From an uncultured Eubacteriales bacterium (lineage in GTDB: Bacteria; Bacillota; Clostridia; Christensenellales; Borkfalkiaceae), in NCBI GenBank assembly GCA_900542935.1, contig UQPN01000028.1, positions 1 to 25,148 on the forward strand: a stretch of 25,148 bases of DNA. The letters are read 5' to 3'. A model generated the notes under the pieces. The model worked only from the letters and a program-made list of their open reading frames with translations. It did not search any database and was not told where the DNA came from. Below are positions 1 through 5,146 of the stretch, piece by piece; position 1 is the first letter of the stretch, and every line of letters starts with the position of its first letter. The position numbers and the translations under genes were made by a program.

Positions 1-175
1 CGTGATCGGACTGAGCCTGAAGATAGCCCGACCTCATGCCAGCTTCGTAATCGGTCAGTTCCTTACCTACTTTCGGTCCGTGTTCATGAACTTTGTTTTT
101 GCGTTCGGATGCGTAGCCCTTCGCTCTTTTGGAAGGCACGCTCCATCTGCGTTCGTTGTTATTTTTGTTTGCCAT
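1..175 (-). CDS. Small hydrophilic protein of mobile-element type, partial (3' end outside window)
   Basis: The first 58 residues are visible, and the reading frame is still open at the window edge. The ATG at 175-173 is chosen because GGAG (complement of 187-190) lies a normal distance upstream. The N-terminus is basic and asparagine-rich (MANKNNNERRWSVPSKRAKG), followed by GKELTDYEAGMRSGYLQ. From memory, similar short basic proteins with a DYEAG-RSGYLQ stretch occur in Firmicutes conjugative elements, and none has a known function. It is the most downstream of the leftward genes here and sits behind a duplicated leader sequence (195-273). The gene is probably real; its function is unknown. 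Confidence 0.6.
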   Translation of the reverse strand, partial: MANKNNNERRWSVPSKRAKGYASERKNKVHEHGPKVGKELTDYEAGMRSGYLQAQSDH

Positions 176-194
176 AATGTGTTTTACTCCTTTA

Positions 195-273
195 CCCGTG
201 TAGCCGTTAGTCCAGCATAGAATTTTGATTTTTTGTTGCCCGTGTTGCCGTTAGCCAAGCGAAAAATTTTGAT
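195..273. repeat. Two imperfect 35-bp direct repeats in the leader of the leftmost gene
   Basis: Units at 195-229 and 239-273 are 44 bp apart and match at about 28 of 35 positions. Both begin CCCGTGT and end AATTTTGAT on the plus strand. The copy next to the gene ends in the ribosome site, while in the other the ribosome site has decayed. A weaker third relative lies before the gene at 523-792 (about 803-840), where CCCGTAACCTGATAGC also abuts the ribosome site. Read leftward, they are 5' leaders duplicated along with gene starts. The rest of the 176-522 gap holds only short inverted repeats, such as AGAGAA/TTCTCT near 430-447. Confidence 0.5.
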
Positions 274-497
274 ATTAAGTTGTAGGTTTGCAAGCTGTTT
301 TCTCTTTGTTGAAACATTCCGTTTCGTGCGACTTTTACTTTGGAAGGTGGCCACCTTTATCTTTCGAAAGCCCGCATAAAACAGTCGGTTTTCTTTGCCG
401 AAAATAGACTTGCTTTTATATTTCCATAGAGAACGCGAATTCTCTTAATGGACGATTGAATGTAACCGAAACGACGGTTAAAGTGCCGTTATAGGTT

Positions 498-528
498 GAT
501 TAAACGCACATTTATGTGATTTTTAATC
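498..528 (-). other. Hairpin at the 3' end of the 89-residue gene
   Basis: GATTAAA (498-504) pairs with TTTAATC (522-528), and a second short stem CACAT/ATGTG lies inside the loop. The outer arm covers the stop codon of the leftward gene that ends at 523. No T-run follows on the minus strand, so this may stabilise or process the mRNA rather than act as a classical terminator. Confidence 0.35.
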
Positions 529-792
529 AATATAAGTCCTTAAATATGTGCGTGTTTTGATACGTTTACCGTCAATATTGTTTCTTGATTGAAACACGAA
601 CTCATAGTCGATGTCGCGCTCGGAAGTTCTGAAATAATAGGTATCGTCGCTCACAGAATGAACGTCTCCGCGATTGTTGGAACAGAGAGAAATTTTCTGT
701 TTGACGATATAGTCCGGGGTGCGATAAACGTTGTCTGCGTTTTGAAGAAAATCAATATCGCAAACGGGTTTTACAACAGCATGTTTTGACAT
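523..792 (-). CDS. Uncharacterised small protein (89 aa) of the mobile element
   Basis: The ATG at 792-790 is preceded by GGAG (complement of 800-803) at normal spacing, giving MSKHAVVKPVCDID at the N-terminus. An upstream extension in the same frame lacks a ribosome site and would run into the neighbouring gene. The protein is soluble and rich in Asp, Arg and Tyr, with a middle segment DVHSVSDDTYYFRTSERDID and a basic end KTRTYLRTYID. There are no membrane segments, no signal peptide and no metal-binding cluster. It lies 44 nt behind the 98-residue gene on the same strand, so the two probably share a transcript. I do not recognise a family. Confidence 0.65.
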   Translation of the reverse strand: MSKHAVVKPVCDIDFLQNADNVYRTPDYIVKQKISLCSNNRGDVHSVSDDTYYFRTSERDIDYEFVFQSRNNIDGKRIKTRTYLRTYID

Positions 793-836
793 ATTTTTTA
801 CTCCTTTGCCCGTAACCTGATAGCACAGTGATTTTG

Positions 837-1133
837 TTATTTCAACGCCGACTGCAAGAAATAAATCAATTTGTTGTTGAGTTCCTTCATATAGTCGGTG
901 GTGAGTTGCCATTCTTCGGCAAGAACCGCTTGCGTATTGTTGTCAATATACAGCGACACATAAAGGATATAGAGTCTTGCAGGAGCGTTTTGCATTGCCG
1001 TATTGTATCGTTCGACTTTCTGAACGATCGCAAGCGGCTTGACAGTTTTGGAACTTCTGTCGAACAGTTCTTTCATTGAGTAGTAGTAACGAATTTCTTT
1101 TAAGTCGTTTCGGACCTGAACCGTGGTAAGCAT
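837..1133 (-). CDS. Small helical protein (98 aa), phage/ICE regulator-like
   Basis: The ATG at 1133-1131 is chosen because a strong GGAGG (complement of 1142-1146) precedes it by about 8 nt; a GTG nine bases further upstream would overlap that site. The N-terminus is helical (MLTTVQVRNDLKEIRYYYS). The C-terminal third, LYVSLYIDNNTQAVLAEEW followed by YMKELNNKLIYFL, looks like a sigma-region-4 or helix-turn-helix layout, as in the small phage regulators of the ArpU/DUF1492 type. That resemblance is from pattern memory only. It starts 12 nt after the helix-turn-helix gene at 1146-1475, which fits an operon. A role in transcriptional control of the element is plausible but not shown. Confidence 0.65.
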   Translation of the reverse strand: MLTTVQVRNDLKEIRYYYSMKELFDRSSKTVKPLAIVQKVERYNTAMQNAPARLYILYVSLYIDNNTQAVLAEEWQLTTDYMKELNNKLIYFLQSALK

Positions 1134-1145
1134 TTTTAACACCTC

Positions 1146-1475
1146 CTATTTTTTGTTTTTTCTGCCGAACTTCTTGATGATTGCGAGCATTGTTTTCTTT
1201 TGGTTTTCGTCGCAATTTCCGAGCATCGTTACCAATAACTCCTGCTGTTCGTCTGACAGATACTGCTTTCCAAGATAGTAATCATCTTCGACAAAAACTC
1301 CGCTATCGTGCCGGCCCGCAGCGGTGTATATCGGGTAAGAAATCGAGAGCTCGAGAACGTCACGTATAATTGTTTTTCTGCTTACGCCGAGTTCAAATGC
1401 GAGATTGTCCATCTTTTCGTGACGACGTTCGCAAATAATCTCTAAAAGCGCTTGGCGACGTTCCGTTGCTCTCAA
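1146..1475 (-). CDS. Helix-turn-helix (DeoR/HTH_11-like) protein, 109 aa, TTG start
   Basis: A TTG at 1475-1473 lies 8 nt behind a strong AAAGGAGG, so I start there; an in-frame GTG inside the ribosome site and a longer upstream extension are less likely. Residues about 3-40 (TERRQALLEIICERRHEKMD, then NLAFELGVSRKTIIRDVLEL) form a winged helix-turn-helix of the DeoR/HTH_11 kind. The effector-binding half of a full DeoR or WYL regulator is missing. The rest is short, including DDYYLGKQYLSDEQQELLV, and ends in a basic tail KKFGRKNKK. It heads the leftward small-gene operon and has a palindrome just upstream (1522-1540) that could be its operator. Confidence 0.75.
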   Translation of the reverse strand: MRATERRQALLEIICERRHEKMDNLAFELGVSRKTIIRDVLELSISYPIYTAAGRHDSGVFVEDDYYLGKQYLSDEQQELLVTMLGNCDENQKKTMLAIIKKFGRKNKK

Positions 1476-1521
1476 TTTTCTCACCTCCTTTGCCTTCGAT
1501 GGCCTTATTTTCGCAGTCAAC

Positions 1522-1540
1522 TGGGACACCTTTTGTCCCA
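1522..1540. promoter_or_regulatory. Palindrome upstream of the helix-turn-helix gene, candidate operator
   Basis: TGGGACA (1522-1528) and TGTCCCA (1534-1540) are perfect inverted arms around CCTTT. The site is about 47 bp upstream of the TTG start of the HTH_11-type gene. There is no T-run typical of a terminator on the gene side. A role as operator for that regulator is inference. Confidence 0.4.
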
Positions 1541-1582
1541 ATTAAAAAAGTTTTTGATATTTTTTTTGATTTTTTGAAATAA

Positions 1583-1646
1583 AAAAAGTGCCTTGACAAA
1601 CAGGAACCTCTAAAAAATGAGATTCGCTGTTCGCCAAGACACTTTT
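1583..1646. repeat. Long imperfect inverted repeat (about 28-bp arms)
   Basis: The arm at 1583-1610 (AAAAAGTGCCTTGACAAACA and on) pairs imperfectly with 1619-1646, whose complement begins AAAAGTGTCTTGGCGAACAG, around an 8-nt AT loop. Most positions pair. A-runs and T-runs at the ends would allow termination in either direction. It sits between the zinc-ribbon gene and the small-gene operon. The rest of 1476-1771 holds only a short palindrome, TTACCT/AGGTAA at 1659-1673. Other readings are a transfer-origin-like or recombination-site hairpin. Confidence 0.45.
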
Positions 1647-1771
1647 AAGCCTTGTATTTTACCTGATAGGTAAGTTACGAACACTTACACATAAAGTATT
1701 TAAGCCGGATTTACCTACTTTCGCTATTCCAGAACGACCGGGATTTGCTTTATGCACGCTACAATATTAAG

Positions 1772-1942
1772 TTAGTCCATCTTGATTTTAATCAGGATTT
1801 CTTTGTTATGCTGTTTACTGAATATCTTCGCTTTACAGCGATGACAAACAACAAGGATTGCGCCGTCTTTTCGTTGATAGCCCGTAGTCTTTTTATGACA
1901 ACAAGGACATACGAAAGGAACAGGGTTAGAACTCGTCTCCAA
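1772..1942 (-). CDS. Zinc-ribbon protein, 56 aa, TTG start
   Basis: The frame opens with TTG at 1942-1940, 7 nt behind AAGGAGG (complement of 1950-1956), and ends at TAA (1772-1774). It encodes METSSNPVPFVCPCCHKKTT and onward with two CxxC pairs: Cys12-Pro-Cys-Cys15 and Cys33-His-Arg-Cys36. The 17-residue loop between them includes GYQRKDGAILVV. This is a classic zinc-ribbon knuckle pair. The layout resembles the Com-like and cysteine-rich KTR small proteins found in phages and Clostridia conjugative elements. The tail is basic (FSKQHNKEILIKIKMD). It probably binds nucleic acid or a protein partner; the specific role is unknown. The non-ATG start makes it easy to miss. Confidence 0.7.
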   Translation of the reverse strand: METSSNPVPFVCPCCHKKTTGYQRKDGAILVVCHRCKAKIFSKQHNKEILIKIKMD

Positions 1943-1945
1943 AAT

Positions 1946-2098
1946 TCAACCTCCTTTCCCCATGACACACAAAGAGTTGTATTTAACCCACTGCATTGAT
2001 AGGGTTGGGTAATCCCACATCGCAGGAAGATTATCTTTTGTGCCTAAATATGAATAGCAACGGATAAGACGGGGCTCTCTTACTTTGCCACTATGCAA
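1946..2098 (-). CDS. Possible 50-residue ORF upstream of the zinc-ribbon gene
   Basis: An open frame runs from a TTG at 2098-2096 to TGA at 1948-1946, with internal ATGs that would give shorter products. The stretch LGTKDNLPAMWDYPTLSMQW looks protein-like, but no ribosome site is visible before the TTG. The 3' end (MGKGG, stop) overlaps the ribosome site of the zinc-ribbon gene, so translation of the two could be coupled. Alternatively, this is a non-coding leader of about 160 nt. I regard it as uncertain. Confidence 0.25.
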   Translation of the reverse strand: MHSGKVREPRLIRCYSYLGTKDNLPAMWDYPTLSMQWVKYNSLCVMGKGG

Positions 2099-2110
2099 AT
2101 TTCAAAAAAA

Positions 2111-2719
2111 TCAATAAATATCCTTGAGAATTTTAACTGCCACGCCTTGTATGGCAACATCATCGAAAAACATATCCTTCATTCCGTCGTTTTCGGGATG
2201 CAAACGGATTTTCTTTCTTCTCTTATCAATATAATATCTTTTCAACGTCGCCTCGTTTTCTATGAGCGCGACAACTATTTGACCTTCTTCTGCCGTGTCT
2301 TGCTGACGAACGACAACCAGATCGCCATCATCTATGCCGGCGTTTATCATACTGTCGCCCTTTGCCCTAAGAATAAAGAATTGTCCGTTACCCAAGAGTT
2401 CACGAGAAAACGTAACGTAACATTCTATATTTTCTTCGGCGAGAATGGGAGTACCGCAAGCGACTTCACCAACGATAGGCAAACGATTATGACTCCAGAG
2501 AGAATTTACGATTTCCTTTGTTTGCAAGTCGCCGTATCTTCCGTTCTTTTCAAGGTCACCACGCTTTATAAGCTCGTCCACATATCTATATGTTTGAGGA
2601 ACGGACAAGCCGACGGCGGTTGCGATTTGTTGAAAAGTAGGATAAACGCCGCTTTCAAAGTAGCAATCGTTAATCAACTTCAATATGTTATTGAGAGTTT
2701 TCTCATTTTTGCTTCGCAT
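2111..2719 (-). CDS. LexA-like self-cleaving repressor of the element (202 aa)
   Basis: This S24/LexA-type repressor has an N-terminal winged helix (residues about 5-60; TFQQIATAVGLSVPQTYRYV is the recognition region) and a C-terminal latent peptidase. The cleavage motif is VACGTP, so the scissile bond would be Cys88-Gly89. The nucleophile is Ser123 (AKGDSMINAGI) and the general base is Lys160 (EATLKRYY). The spacings 88-123-160 match LexA of E. coli (84-119-156). The ATG at 2719 follows AAGGAG at good spacing; an upstream in-frame ATG lies inside the operator and is unlikely to be used. The protein probably keeps element genes silent until RecA-triggered cleavage after DNA damage. It differs from host LexA in its operator, so it looks element-specific. 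Confidence 0.88.
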   Translation of the reverse strand: MRSKNEKTLNNILKLINDCYFESGVYPTFQQIATAVGLSVPQTYRYVDELIKRGDLEKNGRYGDLQTKEIVNSLWSHNRLPIVGEVACGTPILAEENIECYVTFSRELLGNGQFFILRAKGDSMINAGIDDGDLVVVRQQDTAEEGQIVVALIENEATLKRYYIDKRRKKIRLHPENDGMKDMFFDDVAIQGVAVKILKDIY

Positions 2720-2738
2720 GGGTGTCTCCTTTTTCCGT

Positions 2739-2760
2739 AAATGAGTTTCGTTTCTCATTT
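2739..2760. promoter_or_regulatory. Operator palindrome of the LexA-like gene
   Basis: AAATGAG (2739-2745) and CTCATTT (2754-2760) are perfect inverted arms separated by 8 bp. They lie just downstream of the -10 box, across the expected transcript start region, which is ideal for autorepression. The sequence is unlike the usual Firmicutes SOS box (CGAAC-N4-GTTCG). Control by the adjacent repressor is inferred from position. Confidence 0.6.
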
Positions 2761-2770
2761 AGGTATTCTT

Positions 2771-2799
2771 ATTATATCCAAACACAACTTAAAAGTCAA
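2771..2799 (-). promoter_or_regulatory. Sigma-70 promoter of the LexA-like gene
   Basis: On the minus strand, -35 TTGACT (2799-2794), a 17-bp spacer and -10 TATAAT (2776-2771). Near-consensus. Confidence 0.8.
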
Positions 2800-2841
2800 G
2801 AGGAAAAAAGGGGCAAAACGAAAAAATTTTTAACTTATTAA

Positions 2842-2876
2842 AATTAAAAAAGTAGGAGTCGAGTGGCTCCTACTTT
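2842..2876 (-). terminator. Rho-independent terminator of the ATPase gene
   Basis: Perfect 10-bp arms AAAGTAGGAG (2849-2858) and CTCCTACTTT (2867-2876) surround an 8-nt loop. Read on the minus strand, a T-run follows directly. It starts 6 nt after the ATPase stop codon. Confidence 0.8.
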
Positions 2877-2882
2877 AATTTG

Positions 2883-4241
2883 TTAGACAATTGTTCCTTT
2901 TGCCAAATCTTCGGCGATAAAAGAGCAGAAGTAAAAAGGAACGGTTAGCAACTTTTGCTTATCGTCAAAACCATAATTGTTTCTTGATACCTTAATCGCA
3001 AACTCATACCTGTTGTGATTTGAAAACTTTTCCAAGGAGTTCAACATTCCGCGCCCTTTCTTAACGTCAATCGGGAACAACTTATTGTTGGATTCCACGA
3101 TAAATTCAAGTTCGGCGGACAATTTACCTTTCCAATAAAAGAGATTTATGCCTTGTGCAATAAGCTCGTTTGCGACAAAGTTTTCAAAGAATATGCCCGA
3201 CAACATATTTTCTTTGTCGGGTGAAACAAACGACGATGCGTTTATTCCGCTTTGATAGGAAAACATACCGCTATCCGCAAGATACAAACGGAAATTGCTA
3301 TCGTTATCTTGAATAAGCGGCATAGTAATATGTTCTTTAAGTTGATACGACCTATTTACAATGTGCGCCATTGTAAGCCAATCAATGGCGGTCGCAAAGT
3401 CGCGAGTTTTGCTTTTTTCTTCTATAAGCCCTGGCGAAAAATTCTTTGATTCTTTATTGAGCTCTTTATATATATTTGAAAACAATGAACGCGAACGCAA
3501 TATAGCTTCTCTGCTTGCTTGATACAATTCCATATCGGAAAGATAATTGTCGTATAGAACTTTAAGAATCTCTCTCGACTCGAAGAGATTTTTCGTCGTA
3601 ATATAGTTATCTACGACTTCAGGCATTCCGCCAACAAGCATATATTTATAAACTTGTTCCAACGCAAGCTCATGAACACTTGTATCTAACGCTTTCTTTT
3701 CCGAATATGCCTTTTTTATTTTTTGGTACAGCACTTTGTTGCTATTCAAAAGAAACTCTTCAAAAGTAAGCGGATATATTGTAATTTGATTTATCTTGCC
3801 GACAGGAAACAAAAATTTAGAATTGTTTCCCGCGCCCCGCTTATTGGTTTCTCTTTGAAGTTTTATTCTTACCATAGAGCCGGTTGCAATAACCGGGATT
3901 TCCTTGAAATCTTGGCAAAAATACTTCAATGCAGAGATAATATTCGGACATTCTTGCACTTCGTCAAAAATCAATAAGGTTTTACTGTCTATTTGCCTGC
4001 CTTTTTGGAGAGATATGAACTCAATAATCTTTTCTGCGTTTGCGGTAGAAAAGCAAAATTCACGAATTTCATCTTCTTTCTTGCAGTCAATGTAGATATA
4101 ACTATCTTTATAATACTTGTCGGCAAAAATATCCTTAACCAAGTAAGTTTTGCCAACCTGACGTGCGCCCCAAACTATCAAAGGTTTTCTATTTGTGCTT
4201 TTATTCCATTCTATAAGTTTTTGTGTCGCCAATCTTTCCAT
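2883..4241 (-). CDS. AAA+ ATPase with DUF4143-type C-terminus (452 aa)
   Basis: The N-terminal ATPase has Walker A GARQVGKT (residues 25-32), Walker B LLIFDE (89-94) and a sensor VIATGS near 117-122. A long helical middle follows. The C-terminus carries ELEFIVESNNKLFPIDVKKG, with the E...D-x-K layout of the PD-(D/E)xK fold that ends DUF4143 proteins. The length is normal for the family. The ATG at 4241 follows AAGGAG. These ATPases are common, often multi-copy and poorly characterised in gut Firmicutes and Bacteroidetes; roles in defence or toxin-like modules have been suggested but not settled. It is monocistronic, with its own promoter and terminator, which fits cargo of the element. Confidence 0.85.
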   Translation of the reverse strand: MERLATQKLIEWNKSTNRKPLIVWGARQVGKTYLVKDIFADKYYKDSYIYIDCKKEDEIREFCFSTANAEKIIEFISLQKGRQIDSKTLLIFDEVQECPNIISALKYFCQDFKEIPVIATGSMVRIKLQRETNKRGAGNNSKFLFPVGKINQITIYPLTFEEFLLNSNKVLYQKIKKAYSEKKALDTSVHELALEQVYKYMLVGGMPEVVDNYITTKNLFESREILKVLYDNYLSDMELYQASREAILRSRSLFSNIYKELNKESKNFSPGLIEEKSKTRDFATAIDWLTMAHIVNRSYQLKEHITMPLIQDNDSNFRLYLADSGMFSYQSGINASSFVSPDKENMLSGIFFENFVANELIAQGINLFYWKGKLSAELEFIVESNNKLFPIDVKKGRGMLNSLEKFSNHNRYEFAIKVSRNNYGFDDKQKLLTVPFYFCSFIAEDLAKGTIV

Positions 4242-4265
4242 AACTATCGCTCCTTTCGTAATCTA

Positions 4266-4294
4266 ATTATACACGAAATTAAATTGTTTTGCAA
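4266..4294 (-). promoter_or_regulatory. Promoter of the DUF4143 ATPase gene
   Basis: On the minus strand, -35 TTGCAA (4294-4289), a 17-bp spacer and -10 TATAAT (4271-4266), about 25 bp ahead of the start codon. Confidence 0.75.
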
Positions 4295-4310
4295 GAGTTT
4301 AGATATATTA

Positions 4311-4357
4311 TTTGCACCTTTTTTGGTGTTTTGTATGGCATTGTTTGCACCTTTTTA
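4311..4357. repeat. Two copies of TTTGCACCTTTTT
   Basis: The 13-mer occurs at about 4311-4323 and 4344-4356, 33 bp apart, upstream of the ATPase promoter. It could be a regulator site or chance in AT-rich DNA. Confidence 0.35.
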
Positions 4358-4395
4358 AGTATTATTTTGTCGATTGTTTGCGCATTTTAAAGCTT

Positions 4396-4536
4396 TTAGC
4401 AAAAATCTGTGTGTTCAATTTCGACATTCAACGAGCAACATAATGAGCCTTTTTGTTTATAGTAGCCGTATTTACAATTTCCTTTTGTCTTTCGGGGGTA
4501 TAGCCTAATCGTCTGCATCGACTGGTCAAGGCTCAC
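4396..4536 (-). CDS. Possible small Cys-containing protein (40-46 aa)
   Basis: A minus-strand frame ends at TAA (4398-4396). Starts are possible at GTG 4536 or ATG 4518, the latter giving MQTIRLYPRKTKGNCKYGYY. The rest contains KQKGSLCCSLNVEIEHTDFC. Four cysteines plus an Arg/Lys/Tyr-rich body look like a compact structured small protein of the sort found in Firmicutes mobile elements. I see no clear ribosome site, which lowers confidence. It lies upstream of the ATPase promoter and on the same strand. Confidence 0.4.
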   Translation of the reverse strand: MSLDQSMQTIRLYPRKTKGNCKYGYYKQKGSLCCSLNVEIEHTDFC

Positions 4537-4594
4537 AAAAAATAATCCGATTTCAAAGGTAAAAACATCTTAACATACAATTGATGACAACTGT

Positions 4595-4957
4595 ATGGCA
4601 TATTTTGAAGAAAAAATAAAAACTATCACTATGCTATTTTTTGCTCGTCGCTCCGCTTTTTCCTTGACAAGTCGCTGCATTCGATTATTCTCGCCCCCTG
4701 TCGAAAGACAAAATGAAAAATGCAAGGTGGTGATTCTGCACGAACCATTGTTCAGCCCTTCGGATGCCATTGTCGGCGTCTCGCCCGAGGGGTGTTTATC
4801 CATTGAAAGTGGAAAATATGCCTTGAAAGTAGACTTCCAACCATTCACACTTTTTTCTCGAAGTGTGCTAACGTTGATTCAGAAGTTAGCGAGCGATATG
4901 CAAAACATACGCCGATTGACTTCAAATCTAAACAAGGAGGTTCAAGGCAAATGTTAA
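4595..4957 (+). CDS. Doubtful 120-residue ORF upstream of the excisionase-like gene
   Basis: The frame is open from ATG 4595 to TAA 4955-4957 and overlaps the next gene by 7 nt, but no ribosome site precedes it. The product is mixed (for example VGVSPEGCLSIESGKYALKV) and has no domain I recognise. The opposite strand is also open over much of it (4848 to 4570). Openness on both strands without start signals suggests non-coding regulatory DNA of the integration module. The gap 4537-4950 otherwise holds only the inverted repeats at 4846-4890. Confidence 0.25.
   Translation: MAYFEEKIKTITMLFFARRSAFSLTSRCIRLFSPPVERQNEKCKVVILHEPLFSPSDAIVGVSPEGCLSIESGKYALKVDFQPFTLFSRSVLTLIQKLASDMQNIRRLTSNLNKEVQGKC
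4846..4890. promoter_or_regulatory. Two adjacent inverted repeats before the integration operon
   Basis: CACACTT (4846-4852) pairs with AAGTGTG (4861-4867), and GCTAAC (4867-4872) pairs with GTTAGC (4885-4890). They lie 60-105 bp upstream of the excisionase-like start. A weak promoter could overlap the second: TTGATT (4874-4879) and, 17 bp on, TATGCA (4897-4902). This placement would suit an operator controlling excision genes; it is inference. Confidence 0.4.
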
Positions 4958-5145
4958 GAAGCATCAAAAAAGCATTCGATATAATCAAAGCCGAAGACGC
5001 AGAAACTGCCATCACCGTTCACACTATCCGAACTTGGTGTAAACAAGGCAAAATTAAGTGTCTGACTGCCGGCAACAAGGTTCTTGTTGATATGCAAAGC
5101 CTCTTAGATTATATCGCAATCAAAACAGACAATACGGAGGTATAA
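4951..5145 (+). CDS. Excisionase-like winged-helix protein (64 aa)
   Basis: The ATG at 4951 follows AAGGAGG by about 10 nt. The protein begins MLRSIKKAFDIIKAEDAET and carries the excisionase/MerR-type core: ITVHTIRTWCKQGKIKCL, then a turn and wing AGNKVLVDMQSLLDYI. The length is typical of recombination directionality factors. It ends 1 nt before the recombinase start, so the two are co-translated. It most likely binds near the attachment site and steers the recombinase toward excision, and may also act as a regulator. The same fold recurs in the two genes after the recombinase. Confidence 0.75.
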   Translation: MLRSIKKAFDIIKAEDAETAITVHTIRTWCKQGKIKCLTAGNKVLVDMQSLLDYIAIKTDNTEV

Positions 5146-5146
5146 A

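Noticed and set aside
2..220. Plus-strand open frame at the left edge
   Set aside because: No ribosome site; it is the complement of a minus-strand gene with a good start signal at 175.
4570..4848. 92-codon minus-strand frame before the integrase operon
   Set aside because: GTG start without ribosome site, and the opposite strand is equally open; no recognisable domain.
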